A stretch of 64,000 nt of DNA from Hyaloraphidium curvatum (taxonomy: Eukaryota; Monoblepharomycota; Hyaloraphidiomycetes; Hyaloraphidiales; Hyaloraphidiaceae). Shown in pieces: positions 31,410 to 40,820 of this stretch. The notes under the pieces are model-generated. The model was not told where the DNA came from, made no database searches, and saw only the letters and a list, made by a program, of their open reading frames with translations. Position numbers and translations under genes: made by a program. The DNA lies in NCBI GenBank assembly GCA_025558095.1, contig JAIVFI010000004.1:806001-870000 (forward strand). Reading direction: 5' to 3'. Each line of letters begins with the position of its first letter. The first letter of the stretch is position 1.

Positions 31410-31924
31410 TGGGATGGTCGAGATGCGCTGCTAAGCGCGGTAGAATAGGAGACTTGAGGACGTTTCGGCCCCGACAAGAGGGATGAGGAGGTGGGGGAAG
31501 TCCCTTGTGCGCCCGCGTTCCCGTCAGGTTCTTGTCTGGATGAAAACAATATACACGAAAAGCGTGCCCTGCCCCCCGAAAACTACCCTTCCATCTCGTA
31601 GAGCCACTGAGCCGTGCCATCCACCCGCCTGCTTACCTAACCGGCCGCACCCCCAGCCGCCGTGGACGCCCCGTGCAGCGGGCCCGATCTTGTGGGCCAA
31701 GCGGTGGGCCATGGAGGTCCCCGAACTCCCCAACGAGATGGACTGTGGAGCAGCAGCGGAAGTACTGGGCCTCGTATGGTTATGGGGCCTCCGTGGTCCG
31801 TTGACGACCATGAACGGCCGGCCAGCGACGGCGTTGGCGCCGCGGACGCAGCGGCATCGCAGCAGGAAGTCTGCCATTTGTAACCCATTCTTGTATTTGC
31901 TTTCCGCTCTGGAAACTGCGGACC
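31410..31924. other. Mostly gene-free stretch
   Basis: Apart from the F-box-like tail fragment at 31739-31804 no coding feature is supported. Confidence 0.35.
31739..31804 (+). pseudogene. Isolated 3' fragment of the F-box-like family
   Basis: Sixty-six bases on the plus strand encode the family's C-terminal block (WTVEQQ, then KYWASYGYGASVV) followed by a stop. No upstream homology could be read in any frame, so this looks like an orphan tail left by a rearrangement, in the opposite orientation to the other two loci. Confidence 0.65.
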
Positions 31925-32985
31925 TCATTCGATGGCGCGATCGGCCCCAACCGCCCCTGCGTCCTCCTCGGCGGCCCCGCCATCCTCTTCCGCAGCCCGA
32001 ACATCCTCCTCGAGGATCGACTTGTCGTCTGCTTCATCCGGCATCCTATCCTCGAAAAGCTCCGGTCGGGCAAGGCGGACGTGCTCGACAAAGGCGGCCT
32101 GCTTGTCGGGGTGGATGAAGGTCAGGTCCTTTGCGGAGCCGCTTCATGAGAGTCAGTAAGCCATCCGGAATGGCGGCCGCCCATCTGGCTCACTTGTCGC
32201 GGTTGAACTCTTTGGCCAGCTCCTGGTACTCCGTGGCAACGAGGCGGTTCCTATTGTTGTGGAGCTCCTCGAGCTTGGCTTTCAGGATCTTCGGGTCCGA
32301 CCAGTTCCTCCGCCTGACCTCGCGCTTCAGGATCATCAGCGCCGAATCCTCGTGGCCGAGAATCGTCTTTGGGGCCGGGGCGATCAGGGGAACCAGCTTC
32401 GCGGACAAGTCAATCTCACCTTGGGACGCGGCCGGCTCACCTTGGGAACGGTCCCTGCAGCCGATGAGGTGCGGGACACCGATGATTGCTTCTTGGGCAC
32501 CCGCTTCTTGGGTGGCGGCGTTACCTCGGTGTCGTCCTCCGAAGACTGGGGCGCCGGCGTGACACGTCACCGTACGAATCCGAATCGTGGAGTGAGGAAC
32601 GAACCTCAACCGACTCGACTTCCTGCGCCGTAAAAGCCGAAAGAGCCCTGCTGTCTGCACGCAACCGGTAGGGGGCAGAGCTCTGCTCCTTTGCGAGCGG
32701 GACCGATCGAACAAGGTCGACCGTCCTGCCCTCGGCCGTCCCGTTGCGCCGCACCACGGCCGTCTCGTGCGGCATCTTCCGGTTCCCATCTTGTCCGGCG
32801 CTTGTACGCGCGGTAACAAACTCCTGTGCATCCAGCACGGCGGGCTGATCCCCTGCGACGCCGGCGCTCTCCATCGCCAGGCCCATGATGAAGCGGCGCT
32901 CCTCCTCGGGCAGGGCATCGAGCTTGCCGCTGGTGAAGGCGTTGAGGAAGGCGACCTTGTCAAAGGATGGGGCGCCTTTCGACAT
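31925..32985 (-). CDS. AT-hook family protein, copy A (C-terminally shortened)
   Basis: Member of the four-copy family described in the findings. Exon 1 begins at ATG 32985 with the N-terminal box (VAFLNAFTSGKLDALPEEERRF). A basic linker follows (PPPKKRVPKKQ; lysine-rich but no canonical AT-hook). The middle domain is LMILKREVRRRNWSDPKILKAKLEEL, ending at a phase-2 intron (32142-32193, GTGAGC to GAAG) after FNRDK. The last exon starts DLTFIHPDKQAAFVEHVRLARPELFEDRMP, then turns into an acidic tail, so the ~70-residue C-terminal domain of copies B and D is missing. Further introns lie near 32367-32440 and 32530-32600; their borders are provisional. Function unknown. Confidence 0.6.
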
Positions 32986-33452
32986 GGCGGCGGCGATTCC
33001 AGTTGTGTTTTTGTTGGAGGTGAGCGACTGGAAGCATGACGATGACTTGGCGCAGCTGTCTCACAACTGCAAAAGCAAACCGCACGCTACAATCCATCAT
33101 GAGCACCCGGCGGATCATCGACATCCATGATGAACATTGATTCGCGGCCAAGGTTCTTGCGAGGACCTGGGACGCGAGTCCAGGGTCGCGGGTCCTTTGT
33201 GAGGGCGATCCACGCGTACCCGGGATCGGCGTCCGGCGGCGTCAGCACGCGCGTTCCCGAGTCCTCCCGACGGACGGAAGGAAGATAGGAAAGGTCGCAC
33301 AGCTCTCGAATTCCTTCATTCTGAGTAACATCAGATATTGAACCCAGCGACTGCGGCGCGGCGCCGTCGGCCACTGCCACCAAGACTCCGCCTCACCCAA
33401 CCGGCGCCTTCCTTTGCTGTCCGGCATTCCGGCGACCCCTGCCGGCACGGGA
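32986..33452. other. Upstream region of copy A
   Basis: Contains one copy of a ~68-bp duplicated segment (33090-33158). A 98-codon minus-strand frame (33087-33383) might be a gene remnant but has no recognisable domain. Confidence 0.35.
33090..33158. repeat. Duplicated intergenic segment, copy 1
   Basis: About 68 bp similar to 34275-34340 (shared blocks include ATCCATCAT, ATCATCGACATCC and ATTGATTCGC/ATCGATTCGC, then GGTTCTT). On the minus strand both copies can be read as ESM...DVDD.PGA.DG, hinting that they derive from a coding end. Confidence 0.65.
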
Positions 33453-33943
33453 TCAGCTGCTCTCGTCCTCCTCGCCCTCCTCGTCCAGGAATTCCGCAAA
33501 GTTCTGAACCTGCGCCTCCGTCGGGGGGCCGGTAGAGGATCTGGCGTCGAGTTTCGAGAGTAGCTCCCTATGGTTGTTCACGATGATTGCCATGTTCTGC
33601 TGGTTCTGCTGGTTGCCGGACTCGATCATCGCTTGGATATTGTCGAACCTCTGGAGGAGCTGCGTCAGGGCCGCGGGCTGCGGGGGGGAAGGTAAGCTTG
33701 CGGGCGGGGTGCGGGCGGCGTTGCGTGACCCGCGTCTGAGCGGTGCGGCAACCCACCGCCGTCTGGCGCTCCTCGAGCACATGAAGCGGAGCGGCGGTGT
33801 CGGGCAGCGGGGCGGCCTTCAAGGGAAGCGCGGCGGAGAGGGCGACAAGAAGCGCCGCGCCGAGTCGGGCTGCGCCGGGGGACAGTCACGTGGCGCCGCG
33901 GCGGAGCGCCGGCACGCGCACCGATGAGGGACGAAACGCGCAT
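33453..33943 (-). CDS. Small secreted coiled-coil protein
   Basis: Exons 33943-33922, 33869-33757 and 33677-33453 total 360 nt, 119 aa. Splicing creates a signal peptide (MRVSSLIARLGAALLVALSA) that no unspliced frame shows, which supports the model. The mature part is a probable helix/coiled coil (LTQLLQRFDNIQAMIESGN, then a Gln/Asn patch and NHRELLSKLDA) and an acidic C-terminus (FLDEEGEEDESS). Introns are 52 and 79 bp with GTGCGC and GTGGGT donors. No family recognised. Confidence 0.6.
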
Positions 33944-34471
33944 TTTGCACTGATAGCGTGGACGGACTCGAGCGGGGCGGCGAGGGGGAAGGGCAAGTAC
34001 GGGGCGGGCCGAAGGCGGCCGCGGGGCTGTACTACTTTGGCGTCATCCAGGAGTTCACGAGCCACCTCTCGCGGCACGCCGAGTAACTCAGCGCTTACCG
34101 AGGTCAGGTCGCAAGGTTGCCTCGGGTGCAAACTACGGTCCGCGCCCAGGCTATCGCGGGTCGCGGGAGGCGCCTGCCAGCCTCTTGTGAAGACGCGAAG
34201 GGCCGCCCGATCGTCTCTCTCGGCGTCGAGGTGATCCGACGACCAAACAACACTAAAGAGCTATCTCACAACTCCGATCCATCATCAGCGCCCGGGGAAT
34301 CATCGACATCCGTGCTTACCATCGATTCGCCGCGGTTCTTAAGGGGCGCGAGTCTTCGGGCGCCGGTCCCTTCCCAGAACTTTCCCCGCGTTCCCAACTA
34401 TTCAACTGTCTCCCGCACTGCAGAGCGTCCATCGCCACGCCGGCGAAATAACGGAGCACTCCCCACATGCC
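33944..34471. other. Divergent intergenic region
   Basis: Between the small secreted protein (-) and the sulfotransferase-like gene (+). It contains the second copy of the duplicated segment at 34275-34340; otherwise nothing supported. Confidence 0.4.
34275..34340. repeat. Duplicated intergenic segment, copy 2
   Basis: Direct repeat of 33090-33158, roughly 80 percent identical by eye, lying upstream of the sulfotransferase-like gene. Confidence 0.65.
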
Positions 34472-35383
34472 ATGCCCCTCGACGTGTTCACCGCCGGCGT
34501 CCACCGCACCGCCTCCACCTCCATCTGGGTCGCCCTCCTCGAGCTCGGTATCCCCGCGATCCACTCGTACAGCTTCACGGGCACCCCGCCGTCCGCGTGG
34601 CCGGTCGTGCGCGCCACGGGTTTCGACGTCGGGCTGGAGGACACTGGGCGGCCGCCGGGATTCAACAGGGAGAAGCCGTGGGAGTGCCCCGTGTTTTCCG
34701 ACGGGCTGACGACGTTCGAGGGGACGGCGGACGGCACCAAGGGGGCCGAGGACGCCGACGCGTTCCTCCGCAAGTACTTTTCGGATGCACGCGCGTTCTG
34801 CGACTGTTGCTACGCGTTCGACGCCTTGCGACTCGCGTACCCCAACGCCAAAGTCATCCTGAACGTGCCGCCAACGTCGATGGACAGCTGGTTTGACTCG
34901 CTGCGGTCCAACTTCTTCCCCTTCGACGTGCCACGCGCGTGCGAGGACCTGCGCAAGATGGATGGGCGATTTGTGTTCCCGATGAGGATGGTGTCAGCGT
35001 GGCTCGGGGCGTTCCTCGGCGGGAGGCCGTTCACCAGGGTGGGATCGACCCGTGCGACGACCCCGTGCTTCGTTCTCACTCTCCTTTCACGCTCCTTCCA
35101 CGCCCAGACGAAAGCGATCGCCGCGCACAACGAGCACATCGCCCGCGTGCGCGCCTCCGTCCCGCCCGAGCGCCTCCTCGTCTACTCCGTGGCCGAGGGC
35201 TGGCCCCCGCTCTGCGCTTTTCTGGGCGTGCCCGTGCCAGACCGACCGTTCCCGAAGGTCAACGACTCGGACGCGATGAGGAGCGGGCCGGGGATGACGG
35301 CGACGTGGTTGGCGGCGGGGTTGGGAATCGCGGTAGGGGAAGTGCTGGAGCGGTATGCGTGGGGGCACGACGTGGAGGCTTAG
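34472..35383 (+). CDS. Sulfotransferase-family protein (Sulfotransfer_4-like)
   Basis: Exons 34472-35038 and 35108-35383 (69-bp in-frame intron, GTGGGA to CCCAG) give 280 aa. The family plan is recognisable: an N-terminal P-loop-like turn (TAGVHRTASTSIWVALLELG, where homologues have GxxRTGTxS), a mid-chain strand and loop (YPNAKVILNVPP...SWFDS, equivalent to VILTVRDPxxWxxS), and a C-terminal LLVYSVAEGWPPLCAFLGVPVPD then FPKVND. The phosphate-binding loop departs from consensus (His for Gly/Phe, Ala-Ser for Gly-Thr), so PAPS binding and activity are uncertain. Such genes are often multicopy in fungi and of unknown substrate. Confidence 0.82.
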   Translation: MPLDVFTAGVHRTASTSIWVALLELGIPAIHSYSFTGTPPSAWPVVRATGFDVGLEDTGRPPGFNREKPWECPVFSDGLTTFEGTADGTKGAEDADAFLRKYFSDARAFCDCCYAFDALRLAYPNAKVILNVPPTSMDSWFDSLRSNFFPFDVPRACEDLRKMDGRFVFPMRMVSAWLGAFLGGRPFTRVGSTRATTPCFVLTLLSRSFHAQTKAIAAHNEHIARVRASVPPERLLVYSVAEGWPPLCAFLGVPVPDRPFPKVNDSDAMRSGPGMTATWLAAGLGIAVGEVLERYAWGHDVEA

Positions 35384-35621
35384 GACGGGGGGCGAGGGAT
35401 AGGGAGGGACCAGGCAAAGAGAGTGCAAAGAACGTGTTCAGCAAGAGACTGCGAGGCACTTCGCAATCATAAAGGCAATCGTGCCGCTCCCCGCACTTGC
35501 TAACCCTCGAAAAAAGAAGAAAGCATGGCAATCGCTTGCCGACGCTAGCTCGATTGCCCGTAGTACTTGTCCATTCGGAAGCTCATCCCTGCTCCTCCAG
35601 TCAGGGCGCATGTCACTCAGT

Positions 35622-36632
35622 TCACTCCCCCGGCTCCCGCGCCAGATCCAGGTGCAGGAACCTGCTGAATCCGCCCACCTCGTAGCCGGCGTACCCCTCC
35701 CCCTCCCTGAACTCCGCCTTGGTGTAGATCGCCAGCGCGGCCTCGAACGCCGGCCCCCTGCCCGTCTCGAGGCTCAGCCGCGCGTACCCCCTCCTCCGCG
35801 CCTCGCCGATAATGTGATCCAGTATCGCCGCGCCGGCCCCACGTCTTAGATGGTCTGGGTGCGTCCGCATCGATTTGATCTCGCCGTGGGTGGGGGAGAG
35901 TTGCCGCACAGCACCGACGGCGACGAGCACGGGCCCGTCCCAAGCGGCGTACACGGACACGTCCGGGCGCCGAAAGTCGGAAAAATCGAGCGGCAACCCG
36001 GTGCCGGAGGGTAGGTTCGCGCGCATCGAGTCGAGGTGCAGCTGCAGGAGGGCGAGCAGCTCGGGGGAGGAGAAGTCCGCGGGGCGCACGTGGAAGACGG
36101 TCCGGGGCTCCGCGAGATCCAGGTGGAAGAACCTGTTGAAACCGCTGGTGCCGTAGTCCGCAAACACTTCGCCCTCCGCGAACCCGCGCTTGGTGTACAT
36201 GGCCAGCGCCGCCTCAAACGTCGGCCCGCTGCCCGTTTCGAGGCTCAGACGCGCGTAGCCCCTCCACCGCGCCTCGGCGATGATGTGCTCGAGCATTGCC
36301 GCGCCGGCTCCGCGTCTAAGATGATCCGGATGCGTTCGCATCGACTTTATCTCGCCGTGGGTGGGCGACAGTTCCCGCAGCCCGCCCATTGCGACGAGCG
36401 CGTCGCCGTCCCACGCGGTATAGAGCGACACATCCGGCCGCTGCACGCCGGACAAATCGAGCGCGTAGGCGGTGCCCGGCGGCGAGGAAGAGCGCATTTC
36501 GTCGAGATGGAATCGAAGCAGCTCCAGGAGAGCGGGGGAGGAAAAGTCGGCGGGGCGGATGTCGAAGGGCGCGGGCGGCCGGGCGGACGCGTCCGGAAGG
36601 CCCTCCTTGCCGTCGCGGCCATCCGAGGCCAT
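35622..36632 (-). CDS. Protein with two tandem GNAT acetyltransferase domains
   Basis: Single exon, 336 aa. Two near-identical GNAT domains (about residues 22-175 and 180-330) are repeated in order: FDIRPADFSSPALLELL / FHVRPADFSSPELLALL, then SPTHGEIKSMRTHPDHLRRG in both, then GAAMLEHIIAEAR / GAAILDHIIGEAR, GYARLSLETG in both, and a final GFNRFFHLDLA / GFSRFLHLDLA. The R-R-G-A-G-A turn after HPDHL is the acetyl-CoA pyrophosphate loop. Both loops look intact, so two active sites are plausible. The domain resembles bacterial YhhY-like GNATs; the acceptor is unknown. Its 5' end overlaps the open frame of copy C (same strand, different frame). Confidence 0.9.
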   Translation of the reverse strand: MASDGRDGKEGLPDASARPPAPFDIRPADFSSPALLELLRFHLDEMRSSSPPGTAYALDLSGVQRPDVSLYTAWDGDALVAMGGLRELSPTHGEIKSMRTHPDHLRRGAGAAMLEHIIAEARWRGYARLSLETGSGPTFEAALAMYTKRGFAEGEVFADYGTSGFNRFFHLDLAEPRTVFHVRPADFSSPELLALLQLHLDSMRANLPSGTGLPLDFSDFRRPDVSVYAAWDGPVLVAVGAVRQLSPTHGEIKSMRTHPDHLRRGAGAAILDHIIGEARRRGYARLSLETGRGPAFEAALAIYTKAEFREGEGYAGYEVGGFSRFLHLDLAREPGE

Positions 36633-37708
36633 TTTTATGACTCCAAACGAACGATGCGGCGGATGAGGTTGCGGGGGAAGCGAAGTGGTCCTTCAGGACC
36701 TGCGCGAGAAGGACACCGGGGCCACCTTCGATCATGTAGCGTGAGCCGGCGGGCATCTCGTCGCGGTAGAGCTCGGGCTTGGCGGAACGGATCGCCTCGA
36801 GGAACGAGGCTTGGTTCGCAGGTCGGACAAATGCCCCGTCCCCGGCGCAGTTTCTGCAACGACATTGTTTCACGCATCCGGGGTGCATGTACTGCTGATT
36901 CCTCACTTTTCGGTGTTCCAGGTTTTGGCAAAGTCGTGGCACTCGGTCGAGATCTTGCGGTTCTTGTTGAAGTCGAGAAGCGCGAGCTTCGCCTCCAGGA
37001 TCTTGGGGTCAGACCACGTCCGCGACCTCAAGTCATCCTTGACGACGACAAGCACCCCGTTTTCGGGCACATCGTGGGCCGAACGCTGGACTTCGTCGAT
37101 CGTAGGAGATGGGTGTGTAGCCGCATGGTCCGTCCCCGTCTCCGCGTCCTGGCAAGATCAATAGTTAGAAGATGACCTCACGAACTCCAACGACCATCGA
37201 ATACCGACATTGGATGCGCTCTCGGGTGGGTCCGACGGAAGCGGATTCTTCCTGGGCCTCCCGCGCGGCCTCTTGGCGGCGGGCTGAGCCGCACGTCCCT
37301 GCTGGGCCGGCTGGATCTGCTCCACGGCCGCCTCGAGCTCCTTCCTCGGCCTGCCGCGAGGCCTTTTTGTCGGATGCTGGACGGGATGAGCTTTCTTGTC
37401 CTCCCTGGGTCGGCCGACGGGTCGCTTGGTGCCGTGCGCGCGAGGCGTCTGCAAAGGTGTCGTCGGCAGACGCCCGAAACTCGAAATGCTGGAAGGCTCA
37501 CATGCTCGTCACCAGTGCTGCTATCCTCATCGTTGCCGCTCCCGTGTCGCGCCGCCTGCTTCGCGTCGGGCTCGCGCGCTCCGTCGCTCTCCATCGCGAG
37601 GGCAATCAGGTACCGCTGCTGTTCGGGGGGAAGGTGGGCGACCTTCCCCTCGGTGAAGGCATTGACAAGGGCTGCTTTGTTGATGGACGCCGAGTCCTTC
37701 ATCGACAT
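36316..37708 (-). CDS. AT-hook family protein, copy C (C-terminus lost or overlapping the GNAT gene)
   Basis: Exons 37708-37502, 37448-37209, 37148-36907 and 36853-onward. Exon 1 carries the N-terminal box (ALVNAFTEGKVAHLPPEQQRYL). Exon 2 carries three AT-hooks (KRPVGRPRE, KRPRGRPRKE, KRPRGRPRKN), so DNA minor-groove binding at AT-rich sites is expected. Exon 3 (242 nt, the same length as in copy B) carries RTWSDPKILEAKLALLDF...FAKTWNTEK. Exon 4 begins the C-terminal domain (FVRPANQASFLEAIRSAKPELYRDEMPAGSRY, then GVLLAQVLKDHF). Homology stops near 36650, where the GNAT gene begins. The frame stays open to 36316 only as a shifted reading of GNAT sequence, so a true C-terminus is not visible. 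Confidence 0.65.
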
Positions 37709-37966
37709 CGCGTTGACCTGGGGTTGAAGGGCGGCGAACGATGAATCATCAGTGGTCCCGCCGGCTTCACAACTCCATGAGCTCGGGCATCGCACGCGCA
37801 CAACACCGCTGCTACGCAATCGACGTTATCTCATCGAGATGTTTGACCCTCCACAAGATCGATTAGATTCCGTCCCATGCCCTCTCTAGTTCGATCGTCT
37901 ACATCTGCCTCTCCATCTCCAATATAAGGCAACGCGGGCGGCGCCATATTGCGGGGCACCCAATCT

Positions 37967-40501
37967 CTAGAGCTTAGCAACGCCGACCTTGACCGCCGCC
38001 TCCTTGACGGCGTCGCGCAGCGGGGGCTTGACGATCTTGCCGGTCGGGTTGCGCGGCAGGATCTCGTCCCAGAACATCATGAACACGGGGACCTTGAACG
38101 AGGCCAACTTCTTCTTGCAGTGGTCGATGAGCTCCTGCGTCGACACCTTGCCCTTGAACTCGGGCTTGAGGGTGACAACGGCCGCGACCTCCTCGCCGAG
38201 CACGCGGTGGGGCAGGCCGACGGCGGCGGCGTCCAGCACGGCGGGGTGGTCGTACAGCGCGTTCTCGACGTCAATGCAGTCTGCGGATTGATGGGGTTAG
38301 GCTGGCGACGGGGCCGGGCCCTCAGGATACGTACAGATGTTCTCGCCACCGCGGATCACCTGTCACGAACGAAGAGGTCAGCTTCAGGGCTCACGAAACC
38401 TGCACCACGAGCAAAACACGTGCCATGTCCTTAGCGCGGTCGACAATGTAGTGGAATCCCTCCTCGTCCACCTTGCCGACGTCGCCGGTGAGGAACCAGC
38501 GCCCGGGCAGGAAGCTCTTCTTGGTCGCCTCGTCCTTCTTGTAGTACTCCTTGAGCACCTGCGGCCCGCGGATCGCGAGCTCGCCGATCTCGCCGACGGG
38601 CACCTCCTTGCCGTTGGCGTCGACGTACTTGACGTCGTGGTTGGGCGAGACCAGGCCGATCGAGGTCGGCTTCCGGACGAGGTCGTCGCCCGAGTTGGAG
38701 ACGACTCCGATGAGGGTCTGTGGGTGCAGTCAGCACGAGTTCACCGTAAGAAGTTCGGGAGGAACCAGACCTCGCTCATGCCCCAGCCGTTGGTGGGCAC
38801 CTTGAGCGGGAACTTGCTCTTGACGTTGTCGGCGAACGACGACGGCGCGGGGGCACCGCCGGAGGCCATGGCCTGCAGGGACGACAGGTCGTACTTGCCG
38901 ACGTCGGGGTGCTCGAGGATGCCGATGTGCATCGAGGGGACGGCGGCGAAGGAGGTGATCTTCTCGCGCTGGATGAGTTCCATCGCGTGGACGATGTCCC
39001 ACTTGTACCTGGAGATGCCGACGGCGACAGCTGTGAGAAGAGAATGACAGAGATCGTCGTAGAGGACCCACATGAGGATGCACTTGGTGCCGACCGAGGT
39101 GTAGGGAACGGTCGTGGCAGTGCTAGCCGTCACCTGTCAAGCACAGTCAGAATCTCGAAGCGACACTCGAAACCGGCGTAGAACTCACGTGGAAAAGAGG
39201 CGTGGGGACCAGGCAGACAGACTGAGGGTCCTCCTTGTTGAACTTGGGGAAGAACTCGGGGCCGTCTATGGGGCCGTCCAATGAGTTTGCGGACCCAGAA
39301 AACGAGCAATCCGAGGTCAACTGACATCCCATCTTCAGCAGGCCGACGCAGATGCCGTACTTGCCGGCGACGGTGCCGCCGACGACGCCGCGGTGGGTGT
39401 GGAGAGCACCCTGTCGGCGAAAGGTCAGCGAGCCCGAGATATGGAAGGCGACAGCCAATCCAAGCATGCCTTGGGCTTCCCAGTCGTTCCACTTCATCAG
39501 AAAGCCGTGTCAGAGAACGAAAAACAAATTGCCTCAGTCGACTATGACCCACCTCGTGAAGAAGATGCAGGCGTTGTCCTCGAGACCCAGCTGAACCTCC
39601 GGCAGCTCCGTCTTGCCCTTCTTCACGTACTCCCCAACCAGAGCCTCGAACTTGTCGCCCCTCGGGATGGAGTAGTTCTCCGGGCGGGCGACCAGCATGG
39701 GGATCTTGGCGAGCGTGTCGAGCTTGCCCAGCAGCTGGGCGCGCTCGCCGTCGGCGATGAGGAGGACCGACTCGCCGTCCAGGATGCTGGAAATCATCGT
39801 CCCAACAGGGAATCCGGCGTCAGAATCATGGGATCACCGAAGGGGACACGCGCGAGCCCACCAGTACTCCATCTCCGGCGGGGTCAGGAAGCAGTTGACG
39901 TTGACGACAACGGCACCGAGGGAGAGGACGGCCCACCACGTGATGATCCACTCCGGGTAGTTGCGCTGTGGGGTGTCAGAAGGTCAGGATCGAGAGTCCC
40001 GGCCAGGAGGTCTGCTCACCATGGCGAGGGCGACGTGCTTGCCCTTCTTGATGCCGTACTTGTCCGCGAGAACGTTGGCGAGGGCTCCAACGAGCTTGCC
40101 GGCCTCGCCGTACTGTGTGACAAGCGAGATTCAACTACTCGCTCTTGTCTCGTCGTGCTGAAGTCGACCCACCGTAATCCTGACCTCCTCTCCGGTCTCA
40201 CGGCGCGAGTAAACGATGTACTCGCGGTCCGCGTACTCCTACAGCCGGGGAAACGGGGCGGGAAACCGCGTGAGCCCTCCTATTACCCGACGAGGCAGGC
40301 CGGCTGCCCGAATCCCCGCCCGACCTTGACCGAGTGCTGCCACATGTGCCGGGCGCTCTGCGGCGTGTGCTTCCAGCAGCGCAGCTTCTCGCCGCGCACG
40401 TCGACGAGCTCGAGCTCGAACGGCGCGCCCTTCTTGGTCAGGAACTCCTGCGCCTCGAGCGAGGTCATGGGCTTGATGTTCGGGGGCGGGAGCGCGGCCA
40501 T
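37967..40501 (-). CDS. AMP-forming acyl-CoA ligase, 13 exons with two micro-exons
   Basis: Exons: 40501-40292, 40238-40173, 40112-40020, 39965-39862, 39786-39553, 39491-39470, 39410-39326, 39265-39189, 39133-39072, 39008-38771, 38717-38424, 38359-38335 and 38280-37967; 1824 nt, 607 aa. Adenylate-forming class I enzyme that activates a carboxylic acid as acyl-AMP and transfers it to CoA. Spliced motifs are the P-loop SGTTGKPKGALHTHRG, NGWGMSE, the ATP-binding Asp in WFLTGDVG, YIVDRAKDMVIRGGENIYC and the catalytic Lys in PRNPTGKIVK. The P-loop core comes from the 22-nt exon and VIRGGENI from the 25-nt exon; introns 39411-39469 and 38360-38423 start with GC. Chain-length preference cannot be told. 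It is divergent from the hydroxyacid dehydrogenase gene. Confidence 0.92.
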
Positions 40502-40820
40502 CGTTGCAAATGGAGCGGAAGAAGGCCGGAGACGGAGAAGGAGGGTCTTCCGGCGGCAGACGACGCGCGGAGAGTGAGGGCAACGAAAGGACCGGCTGAA
40601 TTGCCGAGCCGATCGACCTCTTGCCCCCACAACCAAACAACGGCGAATCACTGCCGCGCCTAGCCTGATCCGCGAGCTCCAGACGCGTTTCTCAAGTCTT
40701 GGAGTGGTTCATCTATTGTCCTCTTGAGGCTCGGCCGTTCCCAGCTCGCACATTCGCCACCTTCTGGTCCGGGAGACAGCTCGGAGAACCACCACATTTT
40801 AACTCCTTGGACGCCGCAAA
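40502..40820. promoter_or_regulatory. Divergent promoter region of acyl-CoA ligase and hydroxyacid dehydrogenase
   Basis: A 319-bp segment between two divergent metabolic genes. A shared role in branched-chain acid catabolism would fit, but no operator motif was identified. Confidence 0.4.

Noticed and set aside
40502-40651. Possible mitochondrial presequence extending the acyl-CoA ligase upstream
   Set aside because: The Arg-rich extension is open but begins at GTG, not ATG; the first ATG in frame is 40501.
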